A DNA stretch of 64,000 bases from Salipaludibacillus aurantiacus (GTDB lineage: Bacteria; Bacillota; Bacilli; Bacillales; Salisediminibacteriaceae), in NCBI RefSeq assembly GCF_900111295.1, contig NZ_FOGT01000004.1, positions 248,001 to 312,000 of the forward strand. The letters run 5' to 3'. Position numbers and translations under genes: made by a program. A model generated the notes under the pieces. It did not search any database. It worked only from the letters and a program-made list of their open reading frames with translations, and was not told the origin of the DNA. How positions within the stretch are numbered: the stretch's first letter is position 1; the number at the start of each line of letters is the position of its first letter. Below are positions 52,698-61,679 of the stretch, in pieces.

Positions 52698-54212
52698 TTA
52701 ATCATCTAATTTTTCGAGAGGTTTAGTTGCAGGCCCTTCAATTACCGATCCGTCTGGTTCAAATCGTGAACCGTGGCAAGGGCAGTCCCAGGATCTTTCA
52801 GCATTGTTCCAAGCAAGGTCGCATCCCATATGAGTACAGGTCGGTTTCACCAGGTTCAGGTTGCCATCCAGATCTTTGTAGGCTCCGGCTTTTTCTTTAT
52901 CAGCCTGGACAAGGGCTCCTTCTCCGCGGCCAAGTTCGTCAAGTTCAGCGTCTTTTCTGTTAAACTTGCCTTTGAAAAATTCTTTTCCTACCGTTGCATT
53001 TTCTTTTAAGGCATTTTTTGTATCTTCTCCCGGATGAAATCTGTCCGGAGTGAACAGGTCAGCATACCGGTTCTCGTTGCCGCTGATTAAGTCAGAAATT
53101 ATTAGGGAGGCTGCCGTTCCATTTGTCATCCCCCATTTAGCGAACCCGGTTGCCATAAATATATTTGTATCTTTGTCGTTGACAGGTCCAATATAAGGCA
53201 TCATATCAAGCGTCATAATATCCTGGGAAGACCAGCGGTAAGGAACGTCTGAGACCCCAAAATGCTCTTCAGCATAAGAGTAAAGGGTGTTATAGCTCTC
53301 AAGCGGGTTTTCGTGCTGGCCGGTTGGATGCCCTTCGCCTCCGATAATGAGAAGCTTTTCACCATCTTCATTCATTGTGTACCTTATCGAACGTTTCGGT
53401 TCTTCCGCATTAATATACATCCCCTCAGGAATGTCAGTTGTTTTAACGGCAATTGAATAAGAACGTTCAATATGCTGCCTGGCAAAAAAACCTCGCTCAA
53501 AGTCTTTAAACGGATAATGAGTAGCCATTACCACATACTTCGATGTAACAGAGTGGCCGCTCTCAGTGAGGACCTTTGGCTGCTCCCCTTTAATTATGTC
53601 GACTGCCCTTGTATTTTCAAAGATAGGCGTGTTGTTCTCTTTTAGATAAGCTACCAGGGGCAATAAGTATTTCACAGGATGGAAATGTGCCTGGCCGTTC
53701 ATTTTAAGAGCAGAAGTTACAGGGAAGGGGAGCGGAATGCTGTCGGTGAGGCCTCCGTCTATCCCAAGTGTTTCATACGCTTTTGCCTCTTTCTGTAATG
53801 TTTCATCCCCCTTATCAGTGGTGCTGTAAATATAAGCGTCCTGACGGGAGAAATCACAGGAAATATTATGTTCTTTAATCACACTTTCAATAAACTTTAA
53901 AGCTTCCTCGTTCGCCTCATAGTAACGTTTAGCGTTATCTTCGCCAAACGTATCAATAAAGTAATCATAATTTACTCCGTGCTGGGATGTAATTTTAGCC
54001 GTCGTATGGCCTGTAGTTCCCTCGATGAGTCTGCCGGCTTCTATCATAACCACTTTATAACCTTGTTTAACAAGAGAGTAAGCGGCAGTAATTCCTGTAA
54101 TTCCTGAACCGATAACGGTGACATCTGCATTCATATTTTCAGAGAGGGCGGGGAAACTGTCCATTTCTAAATCTCTCCACAGAGATTTGGTGTCAGATTG
54201 AAAAGTATTCAA
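52698..54212 (-). CDS. yhfW: FAD-dependent oxidoreductase with C-terminal Rieske domain (YhfW-like)
   Basis: 504 residues. The N-terminal DAO-type FAD domain has VIGSGITGITAAYSLVKQG (about 30-48) and the ATGFAKWGMTNG flavin contact near 365. The C-terminal Rieske [2Fe-2S] domain has CTHMGCDL and CPCHGSRF (two Cys-x-His motifs, about 460-485). The fusion matches B. subtilis YhfW. The substrate is unknown. The start is TTG at 54212, 8 bases from AAGGAGG. Confidence 0.88.
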   Translation of the reverse strand: MNTFQSDTKSLWRDLEMDSFPALSENMNADVTVIGSGITGITAAYSLVKQGYKVVMIEAGRLIEGTTGHTTAKITSQHGVNYDYFIDTFGEDNAKRYYEANEEALKFIESVIKEHNISCDFSRQDAYIYSTTDKGDETLQKEAKAYETLGIDGGLTDSIPLPFPVTSALKMNGQAHFHPVKYLLPLVAYLKENNTPIFENTRAVDIIKGEQPKVLTESGHSVTSKYVVMATHYPFKDFERGFFARQHIERSYSIAVKTTDIPEGMYINAEEPKRSIRYTMNEDGEKLLIIGGEGHPTGQHENPLESYNTLYSYAEEHFGVSDVPYRWSSQDIMTLDMMPYIGPVNDKDTNIFMATGFAKWGMTNGTAASLIISDLISGNENRYADLFTPDRFHPGEDTKNALKENATVGKEFFKGKFNRKDAELDELGRGEGALVQADKEKAGAYKDLDGNLNLVKPTCTHMGCDLAWNNAERSWDCPCHGSRFEPDGSVIEGPATKPLEKLDD

Positions 54213-54326
54213 TGTGTAACCTCCTTTTTAAGTATGGCAGTATAATGCAAATCCACAACATGCTAATGAAAAGCATTCGGAGGCCTCCGCATTAACTGCT
54301 TCTTATTTCCATGATTTAATCATAGA

Positions 54327-54358
54327 AAAGGGACTGAATAGGTAAATTCAGTCCCTTT
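54327..54358 (-). terminator. Terminator between the 56-aa gene and yhfW
   Basis: AAAGGGACTGAAT pairs with ATTCAGTCCCTTT around a 6-base loop. The T tract reads on either strand, so it can stop minus-strand transcripts from the small gene. Confidence 0.85.
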
Positions 54359-54403
54359 CACTCCGTCTTCCCTTAAAGGAATAGTGAAAAAACTGAGGTG
54401 AGC

Positions 54404-54574
54404 TTAATCATTCTTTCCCTCAAAGTCATCAGGGTTCTTCTCGGTATTATCTTTATTTTTTTCTTTATCTGCTACTTCACGTTGAGGGTCTAAATCCCGC
54501 TTAGGGTCTTTTTCTTTGAATTTCTGCTCTGGTGAATCACTGTTGCCCTTTTCAAATTTCTTGTTGTCTGCCAT
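54404..54574 (-). CDS. Small hydrophilic protein (56 aa)
   Basis: Lys/Asp/Glu/Asn-rich, MADNKKFEKGNSDSPEQKF... with no hydrophobic segment; it is likely disordered in solution. An excellent ribosome site, GCAGGAGGGA, lies 7 bases before the ATG at 54574. It resembles small stress or spore-type hydrophilic proteins by composition only. The family was not recognised. Confidence 0.65.
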   Translation of the reverse strand: MADNKKFEKGNSDSPEQKFKEKDPKRDLDPQREVADKEKNKDNTEKNPDDFEGKND

Positions 54575-54783
54575 ATCTATCCCTCCTGCATGTGGTTTAT
54601 TACTCCCATTCCTCCTATAGCCGTTCAGTTAAACATCCTGTGAGGGTGTTTTGTTACAGAATTATCAACCCCCGCGGCCCTCCTTATTATTTTTGACGGG
54701 GTATGCTGACCGCAATTGTCGAGATTCTTTAACCAAGTGTGGGTCAGCAGATTAAATAAGTGGGACAGAAATATATAAAGCGC

Positions 54784-55551
54784 CTATCTGTTTAGGGATC
54801 TGTATTTTAAATTTCTTAATTCATCAAAGTCTGTTTCAGCGACTCCATATTTTTCAAAGGGATAAAACCTCACTTTTTTAGTTTTACAAAATTGAATGAG
54901 GGGCTCTTTTTTAAACGCGGAAGGGTCTGTGAAGTCAGTTAGTTCTTTCATTTTCCAGTCTGCTTCAGCTTTCTGTAAATCCCACGGCGTGTGGTAAATC
55001 GGCCCTTTATAAATATTGTTTCCTTTCAACGTCCATAAACAGTATCTCTCAACAAGCCATTCTGTAAGAGAACCTCTTTCGGCGTAATAACGTTTTTCAG
55101 AGAGCGGGCGGTACTTTACCGATAAGCGTGCTTCCGGATAACCTCCGTGAGTCCGCCGGCTTTCAAAATACCGCCACTCTTTATTGTTTTCAAATGTCAT
55201 ATCCGCTTTAATATAAGGTAAAGAAAAGACCGTTCTTGCCCCCCGGACAGCTACGGGGCTGTCGGCATCAAGTGAGAAAAAATATACTCCCGGCTCATCA
55301 TTAAAATTAACGTATGTTCTTACATTCAGCTCAAGAAACGAACTGAAAGGGATTTGGCCTGGCATGCCTCTCGGGCCGTTTCCATTTGCTTCAAACAGCA
55401 CAACGCTGACCCAGGCTTGCCCATCGTATGTTTCAATCTCAAACGGGGGAGGAACATAAGGTCTTAAAGCCTCGTAAGGCACAGGCCAGTGCATGAAGAG
55501 CAAATTGTCCCAAACTTGTCTGGCTATCCAGGGCCATTTTCTTTTTCTCAT
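54784..55551 (-). CDS. YqjF-like DUF2071 protein
   Basis: 255 residues. The DUF2071 features are present: LLFMHWPVPYEALRPYVPP (about 15-33), then FSSFLELNVRTYV, the GVYFFSLDADSPVAVRGARTVF segment and YHTPWDLQKAEADW. The biochemical role of the family is unknown. ATG at 55551 follows GGAGGAAGCGG. It is transcribed away from the hydrolase gene at 55705. Confidence 0.85.
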   Translation of the reverse strand: MRKRKWPWIARQVWDNLLFMHWPVPYEALRPYVPPPFEIETYDGQAWVSVVLFEANGNGPRGMPGQIPFSSFLELNVRTYVNFNDEPGVYFFSLDADSPVAVRGARTVFSLPYIKADMTFENNKEWRYFESRRTHGGYPEARLSVKYRPLSEKRYYAERGSLTEWLVERYCLWTLKGNNIYKGPIYHTPWDLQKAEADWKMKELTDFTDPSAFKKEPLIQFCKTKKVRFYPFEKYGVAETDFDELRNLKYRSLNR

Positions 55552-55704
55552 TGCCGCTTCCTCCTAACAACTGTGTTTTCTGTTCTTTGCCCCTTTTTAT
55601 CAGGTTAAAAACAGATTTTATCTTTTATTGCCTATCTTCTTACTATAATATTTAACGCAGGAAGAGATTAACAAAACGACTATACACAAGGAGGGAACAG
55701 GTTA

Positions 55705-56511
55705 GTGATACGTGTAAATGGTGTACGGCTGAATTTAAAATTTTACGGGGAGGGGGAGCCGGTCATTCTATTGCACGGGCTGGGAGGGTCTTTAGAAGGA
55801 ATGGCTACGCTTGCTAAGGGCCTTATGGACAAATACAGAGTGATAGCGTACGATTGCCGCGGCCACGGGAGAAGCGAAAAGCCGGCGGTCTATTCACTTG
55901 AGGACCATGCTAAGGATCTCATCGGACTGGTTGATTATTTTGGGTATGAAAAAGTAAAAGCTGTTGGTTTTTCGATGGGAAGCTATATAACTATGAATGC
56001 AGCCGCTATCCACCCTGACCGTTTTGAAAAAATGGTTCTGATTGCCCCTAAAATAAAAGGGGATATGTCTTCGGTGGAAAGGCTGTTAAATGAACAAGGG
56101 CTGAACGCCCTCACAGCTTCTCCTTTACAGCGGTACCTTGTCTTGAGAAAAGCAGCCTTTTCACCAGACACCTCTTTTGTTAAAAAATTAAAGCTTATGT
56201 GCCTTGCCGGCTCTTCAAAATTAACCCGGTGCCAGTCGTCCGCTGCCGCAGAAGCTCTGCGGGGATTTGATTTAAGGCAGAGGCTTTCTGACATCACTGT
56301 CAAAACACTTGTTTGTTCAGGGAAGCATGATGGAATAAACCCTCCTTCAGACGGTGAAGAAACAGCAGCACTTTTACCAGAAGCTCAATTTGTTTTATTC
56401 AAAAACTCAGGGCATCACATTATCATTGAAGAGGAGAAACGCTGTTTAACTATCATTAGGAAGTTTTTTGAAGGTAGAACTTTACCTTTTAGCGGAGAAG
56501 TCCCTGAATAA
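55705..56511 (+). CDS. Alpha/beta hydrolase
   Basis: 268 residues. The oxyanion-hole HGLGG (24-28), the nucleophile elbow GFSMGS with Ser90, the acid in SGKHDG and His in NSGHHIIIEE complete the triad. Esterase, lactonase or similar activity is likely; the substrate is unknown. The start is GTG at 55705 with AAGGAGGG upstream. Confidence 0.88.
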   Translation: MIRVNGVRLNLKFYGEGEPVILLHGLGGSLEGMATLAKGLMDKYRVIAYDCRGHGRSEKPAVYSLEDHAKDLIGLVDYFGYEKVKAVGFSMGSYITMNAAAIHPDRFEKMVLIAPKIKGDMSSVERLLNEQGLNALTASPLQRYLVLRKAAFSPDTSFVKKLKLMCLAGSSKLTRCQSSAAAEALRGFDLRQRLSDITVKTLVCSGKHDGINPPSDGEETAALLPEAQFVLFKNSGHHIIIEEEKRCLTIIRKFFEGRTLPFSGEVPE

Positions 56512-56544
56512 ACATAAGAGGCTGAAGGGTTTAAGCAGGAGGAG

Positions 56545-56584
56545 CTTTCCGGCAGAGAACCAGACAGACGTCACTGCCGGAAAG
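56545..56584. terminator. Bidirectional hairpin
   Basis: CTTTCCGGCAG pairs with CTGCCGGAAAG across an 18-base loop, between converging genes. T tracts are weak. Confidence 0.6.
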
Positions 56585-56587
56585 AGA

Positions 56588-57376
56588 TTAGTAGGGGTAG
56601 CGCAGGTCTTTAAGTTCCTGTTTTCTAATATCATCTTTAAAATTTCTGTATTTATCTTTCGTAAGTTTAAGCATTTTTTCAGGATTTTTGTGTTTGACCA
56701 CAGGCAGGTTCTCAAGTTCGTGGCGCATATTTTCCTCGTTCTGAAGGAGCTGAAAATAGAACACCCGATGGTTCTGTTTAAGTTTATCCCACAGTTCTTC
56801 TTCTTTCATCGCTTTGACCCACTGATTCAGGCAGTCTGTATTCTCAGCTGTTTCTCTCATAATTTCATAATGGAGCACTTCCAGGCTCGCACTTGTATGG
56901 ATGGCTAATTCAAGCTCTTCTTCTGTCAATGGCTGGCCTTTCTTCTGAAGTTCAGCTAATTTAGCGAAGAAATCAGCGTACAGGTTTTTAAAGTACGTCT
57001 GTTTATCATAAAGTGACTGAATCAGAGCGTGGCCTTCTTCAAGAGCTTCTGAATATACTTGTTCAGATAAAGCTAAAGGAGCTGTAAAAAAATCATCATT
57101 TATAGAGACCCTTACTTTTCCTGTGACATGGATATGATTCATCAGCCTGTAAAATTGAAAAAGAGGTTTGTGAGCCTTCCTGGCATCACTTTCTGCTTCC
57201 TCTTTTTTATTATCAGAAAGAACTGCCATTCCTTGTAAATTAGAAAATTTTAAATAACTTATTAAGAAGTAAAACGTGCCGTTTATTTCCCACGGCAGCG
57301 TATTAACTGATATTTTTTCAAATAGTTTTTTAAACTTTCGTGCCCGCTTCCGCACTGTGTAGACAGATTTTTCCAT
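56588..57376 (-). CDS. Conserved-looking hypothetical protein (262 aa)
   Basis: A soluble, mostly helical, charged protein starting MEKSVYTVRKRARKFKK and ending KQELKDLRYPY. It has no signal, membrane segment or recognised motif. ATG at 57376 follows GGAAAGGTGAG. It is monocistronic. The function is unknown. Confidence 0.65.
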   Translation of the reverse strand: MEKSVYTVRKRARKFKKLFEKISVNTLPWEINGTFYFLISYLKFSNLQGMAVLSDNKKEEAESDARKAHKPLFQFYRLMNHIHVTGKVRVSINDDFFTAPLALSEQVYSEALEEGHALIQSLYDKQTYFKNLYADFFAKLAELQKKGQPLTEEELELAIHTSASLEVLHYEIMRETAENTDCLNQWVKAMKEEELWDKLKQNHRVFYFQLLQNEENMRHELENLPVVKHKNPEKMLKLTKDKYRNFKDDIRKQELKDLRYPY

Positions 57377-57511
57377 GCTGACTCACCTTTCCTGTTATAA
57401 AGGATATACTGTTCTATTTATATTGGCTCTGTCACTAGCCATTAAATTCTAGGAAAACAATGGATTATATTCCTAAATTTAAATTTGTGAACATAGTTTT
57501 ATAGAAATACG

Positions 57512-57530
57512 AACGTACGTTTGCTATAAT
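57512..57530 (+). promoter_or_regulatory. Toxin gene promoter with palindrome
   Basis: TGCTATAAT (57522-57530) is an extended -10, with no good -35. AACGTACGTT (57512-57521) is a perfect palindrome abutting it and could bind a TetR-type repressor. Confidence 0.55.
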
Positions 57531-57592
57531 AGGTAATGCAACTATATAAAGCAAGGTGGCGGCTGAGCCCTCTAAGAAAGGGGGTGAGGCTT

Positions 57593-57700
57593 ATGACGTC
57601 ATACGAAGCATTAAGTCTAATTTCGCAGTTCAGTCTCGTGCTGATTGCGGTCCTCACATTATTCGTAACCATTGTCGTCTATATGCACAAAAAGAAATAG
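57593..57700 (+). CDS. Holin-like type I toxin (35 aa)
   Basis: MTSYEALSL, then one hydrophobic membrane segment (about 12-30), ending YMHKKK. This is the usual form of the small 'holin-like' toxins of Bacillus type I systems (BsrG/BsrE/TxpA-like). The ribosome site AAAGGGGGTGAGG is strong. Its mRNA ends at 57790-57814. It is opposed by an antisense RNA gene over its 3' end. Confidence 0.82.
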   Translation: MTSYEALSLISQFSLVLIAVLTLFVTIVVYMHKKK

Positions 57701-57836
57701 CCACCCTGCAGCCAAACAAAGGTGACTATTTCCAATAGCACTTGAAAATGTTGGTCAGCCGCTGTTGACGCGGCATATGGTTGCTCAGGCCGGGCGTTGC
57801 CGCGCCCGGTCTTTTCAGCATATCTCATGTTACTGT
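57684..57836 (-). ncRNA. Antisense antitoxin RNA
   Basis: On the minus strand TTGCCA (57862-57867), 18 bases and TATAAT (57838-57843) form a strong promoter pointing into the toxin's 3' end. The transcript would start near 57830 and stop at the minus-strand hairpin AATAGTCACC/GGTGGCTATT followed by TTTCTTTTT at about 57684-57732. The overlap with the toxin mRNA exceeds 100 bases, as in TxpA/RatA and BsrG/SR4. Confidence 0.72.
57789..57814 (+). terminator. Toxin mRNA terminator
   Basis: CCGGGCG (57790-57796) pairs with CGCCCGG (57803-57809), followed by TCTTTT. Confidence 0.85.
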
Positions 57837-58023
57837 TATTATACATTAAACACAGCTTTTATGGCAATCGGGTTATAAAGCTCTCAATACCCGCAGACGT
57901 TGTGAAATGTAGGTGAAGTTTGGTTCATAATATAGTATTTCTTTTTAAAATTAGGTATGATCACTTTGAACATATTAATACTATCTTTAAAGGATAAAGT
58001 ATAAATTGTGGGGTGGGAAAGTT

Positions 58024-58869
58024 ATGAAAAATGTATGGTTTACCGCTTTTATAATTAGTTTATCATTCATTTTGGCAGCTTGCGGCCAGTCAGAGACAGA
58101 GAGTGAAAACAATGGGCCTGTCAGTGTGAACGATATCAATACTGAACAGCTTGAAGTGGAGCTGATTATTCCGGACACAGCGGATCCCGGCGATGAAGTC
58201 TCTCTTGAAGCTCTGGTGACTCAAGGCGATGAAAAAGTAGACGATGCCAGCGAAGTCATTTTTGAAGTATGGATTGACGGACAGAAAAGTGACAGTGATA
58301 TGATTGAAGCAGATTATCCTGGTGAGGAAGGAAGGTATGAGGTCACTTATGAATTCACCGAGGAAGAGGTTTATATGGTTCAGCCTCATGTCACCGCACG
58401 AGGCATGCATGTGATGCCGGTTGGAGAAATCGTGGTGGGCGATGCCGAGCCTCGGAAAGAAGACGGAAATAACGAGGTCCAGGAAAATAATGGAGATCAT
58501 AACCACGGGCACACAAATGAAGAAAACGATCATGGGCATAACCATGAAGACGGCAGACACGACGATGGGCAACTTCACGAAGCTATGTCAGTTGACTGGA
58601 AAACTGAACAGCCGATACAGGCAGGTGAAGAAACCTCCTTACGTATAGAAGCAGAGTGGGAAGAAAGTACTTGGAGCGGCGGGGAGGTTCAGTTTGAAAT
58701 TTGGACGCATGGAGATGAGCGCAGGGAATGGTTTGAAGCTGAGGAAACTGAAGAAGGTATTTATGAGGTGAACCATTCCTTTGATGAACCTGGAGAGTAT
58801 CACGTGATGGTCCATCTTGAAGATGATGAGATTCATGAACACATTCAATTTATGGCAGACGTTGAGTAG
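58024..58869 (+). CDS. Lipoprotein with two YtkA/FixH-like domains and a His-rich linker
   Basis: 281 residues. A signal peptide ends in lipobox LAAC (Cys20). Two beta-sandwich YtkA/FixH-like domains follow (about 40-140 and 195-281), sharing the pattern GxYEVxxxFxExGxYxVxxH. Between them lies HNHGHTNEENDHGHNH (around 158-180), which should bind zinc, copper or nickel. YtkA relatives have been linked to copper delivery to oxidases. ATG at 58024 follows GGTGGGAAAG. Confidence 0.75.
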   Translation: MKNVWFTAFIISLSFILAACGQSETESENNGPVSVNDINTEQLEVELIIPDTADPGDEVSLEALVTQGDEKVDDASEVIFEVWIDGQKSDSDMIEADYPGEEGRYEVTYEFTEEEVYMVQPHVTARGMHVMPVGEIVVGDAEPRKEDGNNEVQENNGDHNHGHTNEENDHGHNHEDGRHDDGQLHEAMSVDWKTEQPIQAGEETSLRIEAEWEESTWSGGEVQFEIWTHGDERREWFEAEETEEGIYEVNHSFDEPGEYHVMVHLEDDEIHEHIQFMADVE

Positions 58870-58899
58870 AGGATTAAGTCATTCTCCCGAAAGGCCAGC

Positions 58900-58938
58900 A
58901 AGCCCCTCACATTTCAGATCTGAAATGAGGGGCTTTTA
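58900..58938 (+). terminator. Terminator after the His-rich lipoprotein gene
   Basis: AAGCCCCTCA pairs with TGAGGGGCTT, enclosing an ATTTCAGATCTGAAAT palindrome, followed by TTTAATTT. Confidence 0.9.
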
Positions 58939-59116
58939 ATTTCGCTGGCATTAACTGTATGCCTGTGGTGTAGGTCTTCGCCGAAAGTGAACCGGCATAT
59001 TAAGTAAAGTTTTATAATAACATTTCTGTGCTGTTCCGGTTAAAAGTTGTTATTCCCGGGAATCAGACAAATACCTTTTTATTTTTGGAGCCGATATGTA
59101 AAAAAGCTGCACTCAC

Positions 59117-59174
59117 TTTACTATCTTGTATATACAAGTTATAATAAGCCTATAAATTTCTGAAAACGTTTAAC
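59117..59174 (+). promoter_or_regulatory. TreR operator and treA promoter; cre-like site
   Basis: TTTACT (59117-59122), 17 bases and TATAAT (59140-59145). The palindrome CTTGTATATACAAG (59125-59138) fills the spacer and is of the tre-operator type. TGAAAACGTTTAAC (59161-59174) partly matches the catabolite-response (cre) consensus. Trehalose induction and glucose repression are expected. Confidence 0.75.
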
Positions 59175-59188
59175 CGGAGGGATTCTTA

Positions 59189-60883
59189 ATGAGTGAACAA
59201 ATGAATGAATGGTGGAGAAAGTCTGCCGTCTACCAGATTTATCCTAAAAGTTTTAATGATACGACTGGCAATGGTGTAGGAGATCTTCAAGGAATTATTA
59301 ATAAACTGGACTATTTAAAAGGCTTAGGCGTAGATGTTCTATGGCTGACGCCTGTTTATCAATCGCCTCAGCGGGATAACGGCTACGACATCAGCGATTA
59401 CTACAGTATCCACGAAGAATACGGTACGATGGAAGATTTTGACCAGCTTCTTGAAGAGGCCCACGAACGAGGCCTTAAAATTATTATGGATATTGTGGTG
59501 AACCATACGTCCACAGAGCATGCCTGGTTTAAAGAATCGGCTCAATCTAAAGAAAATTCATACCGGGATTATTATATTTGGAAAGATCCGGTAAACGGAG
59601 AGGAACCGACGAACTGGCAGTCCAAATTTGGCGGAAACGCCTGGAAATATGATGAGAAAACAGGCCAGTATTATCTGCATTTATTTGATGTCACACAGGC
59701 AGACCTCAATTGGGAAAATGAAAACGTGCGAAGAGATGTGTACGATATGATGCACTACTGGTTTAAAAAAGGAGTGGATGGTTTCCGGCTGGATGTCATC
59801 AACCTTATTTCAAAAGACCAGCGATTCCCAAATGATGACGGAAGTGTCGCGCCTGGAGATGGAAGAAAGTTCTATACAGACGGTCCCCGGGTTCATGAGT
59901 TTATGCAGGAAATGAATAAAGAAGTTTTTTCACATTATGATGTGATGACGGTAGGGGAAATGAGTTCAACGACAATTGACCATTGTATTAAATATACGCG
60001 TCCGGACAGAAATGAGTTAAGCATGACGTTCAATTTCCACCATTTAAAAGTGGATTATCCGAACGGAGAAAAATGGGCTGTGGCTGATTTCGACTTTCAG
60101 GCGCTCAAAGATATTCTTTCGAAATGGCAGACTGAAATGCATAGAGGAGGCGGCTGGAATGCTTTGTTCTGGTGTAATCATGACCAGCCCCGAGTCGTGT
60201 CGCGCTATGGAAATGACGGACGCTATCATAGGGAATCAGCGAAGATGCTGGCTACCACCATTCATATGATGCAGGGGACGCCTTATATTTACCAGGGTGA
60301 AGAGTTCGGGATGACCAATCCTAAATTTCCATCCATCGATGATTACCGTGACGTTGAAACGCTAAACCTTTACGAGTCTAAAAAGAGGGAAGGCATTCCC
60401 GACCAGGAGATTCTTCAAGTCATACAGGAGAAATCCAGGGATAATTCCAGGACACCAGTTCAATGGAGTGATGAGAAGAACGGCGGTTTTACTAACGGTC
60501 AGCCGTGGATTCCAGTTGCCTCCAATTACCCTGAAATAAACGCTGAAAATGCCTTGAAAGATGATGATTCAATCTTTTTTCATTATAAAAAGCTGATTCA
60601 GCTTAGAAAAGATCTGGACATCATCACTTATGGTGATTATCAGCTGATTCTTGAAGATGATGACCGACTGTTTGCGTATGTCCGTCATTACGGGGATGAA
60701 AAGCTTGTCGTTATTAACCACTTTTATGACGGAGAAGCGGAATTCAATGCTCCTGAACATCTGGACCTGGGCGATTATAAGGCTGAACTTGTTCTTTCCA
60801 ATTATGAAGACAGCAGCCAGTTAAGCAATACACTGACACTGCGGCCTTATGAGTCCCTTGTTTATCATTTGAAGAAAGCATGA
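59189..60883 (+). CDS. treA: Trehalose-6-phosphate hydrolase / alpha-glucosidase (GH13)
   Basis: 564 residues. GH13 regions are DIVVNHTS, GFRLDVINL (nucleophile Asp), VGEMSS (acid/base Glu) and WCNHDQPR. Length and the adjacent TreR gene favour TreA (phospho-alpha-1,1-glucosidase), but oligo-1,6-glucosidases are close in sequence. ATG at 59189 follows CCGGAGGG. No trehalose PTS gene (treP) is next to it; uptake may be encoded elsewhere. Confidence 0.82.
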   Translation: MSEQMNEWWRKSAVYQIYPKSFNDTTGNGVGDLQGIINKLDYLKGLGVDVLWLTPVYQSPQRDNGYDISDYYSIHEEYGTMEDFDQLLEEAHERGLKIIMDIVVNHTSTEHAWFKESAQSKENSYRDYYIWKDPVNGEEPTNWQSKFGGNAWKYDEKTGQYYLHLFDVTQADLNWENENVRRDVYDMMHYWFKKGVDGFRLDVINLISKDQRFPNDDGSVAPGDGRKFYTDGPRVHEFMQEMNKEVFSHYDVMTVGEMSSTTIDHCIKYTRPDRNELSMTFNFHHLKVDYPNGEKWAVADFDFQALKDILSKWQTEMHRGGGWNALFWCNHDQPRVVSRYGNDGRYHRESAKMLATTIHMMQGTPYIYQGEEFGMTNPKFPSIDDYRDVETLNLYESKKREGIPDQEILQVIQEKSRDNSRTPVQWSDEKNGGFTNGQPWIPVASNYPEINAENALKDDDSIFFHYKKLIQLRKDLDIITYGDYQLILEDDDRLFAYVRHYGDEKLVVINHFYDGEAEFNAPEHLDLGDYKAELVLSNYEDSSQLSNTLTLRPYESLVYHLKKA

Positions 60884-60905
60884 TAAACTAAAATTGGTGA
60901 TGCCC

Positions 60906-61622
60906 ATGCAAAATAAATATTTACAAATATACCGGGAAATTGCAGATAATATCAGGGAGGGAGTTTATCCTGCCCAATCAAAATTGCCTTCCGAACATGA
61001 TTTGATGAAAGACTATGATACGTCGCGCGAAACAATCCGCAAAGCGTTAAACCTTCTTTCCCAAAACGGGTTTATCCAAAAAGTTCAGGGGAAGGGATCG
61101 ATTGTCCTTGATGCAAAAAAATTCGATTTTCCAATTTCAGGCCTTGTCAGTTTTAAAGAGCTTGCAGGGAGAATTGGCGAGAGGCACAGGACACATGTTG
61201 AGGAGCTTGAACTGATTACCCCCGACGAAACGATCAGCCGGACCCTTGGTATAAGTAAGGGCGGGAAGGTATGGAAAACTTACCGGGTAAGGGAAATAGA
61301 CGGAGAGAGAATCATTCTCGACAAAGATTACTTTAACCAGACGTATGTAGAGAAGCTGACAAAAGAGATTTGTGAGAATTCGATTTATGAATATATTGAA
61401 AACGAGCTCGGAATGACTATCAGTTTTGCTAAAAAAGAAATTGTGGTAGTCGAACCGACTGAAGAAGACAGACGGCTCCTTCACTTGGAAGGGTTCACCA
61501 ATATTGTAGTAGTGAAAAACTTTGTGTACTTTGATGATGCCAGTCTTTTTCAATATACTGAGTCCCGCCACCGGCCGGATAAGTTTAAATTCGTTGACTT
61601 TGCCAGGCGGACCCATGGATAA
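60906..61622 (+). CDS. treR: Trehalose operon repressor TreR (GntR family)
   Basis: 238 residues. An N-terminal winged helix-turn-helix (about 5-70) has PSEHDLMKDYDTSRETIRKAL. The C-terminal UTRA ligand domain includes GLVSFKELAG, LTKEICENSIYEYIENELG and the end QYTESRHRPDKFKFVDFARR, very close to B. subtilis TreR. The chosen start is ATG at 60906, though upstream in-frame TTG/GTG/ATG codons exist from 60894. It is the second gene of treA-treR. Confidence 0.92.
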   Translation: MQNKYLQIYREIADNIREGVYPAQSKLPSEHDLMKDYDTSRETIRKALNLLSQNGFIQKVQGKGSIVLDAKKFDFPISGLVSFKELAGRIGERHRTHVEELELITPDETISRTLGISKGGKVWKTYRVREIDGERIILDKDYFNQTYVEKLTKEICENSIYEYIENELGMTISFAKKEIVVVEPTEEDRRLLHLEGFTNIVVVKNFVYFDDASLFQYTESRHRPDKFKFVDFARRTHG

Positions 61623-61626
61623 ATGT

Positions 61627-61670
61627 AAAAGCCGCTTCAGAGCAGTCATATGACTCTGTAAGCGGCTTTC
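61627..61670. terminator. Bidirectional terminator
   Basis: AAAGCCGCTT pairs with AAGCGGCTTT, with CAGAG/CTCTG extending the stem. It lies between converging genes. Confidence 0.85.
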
Positions 61671-61679
61671 GTTGTCTCT

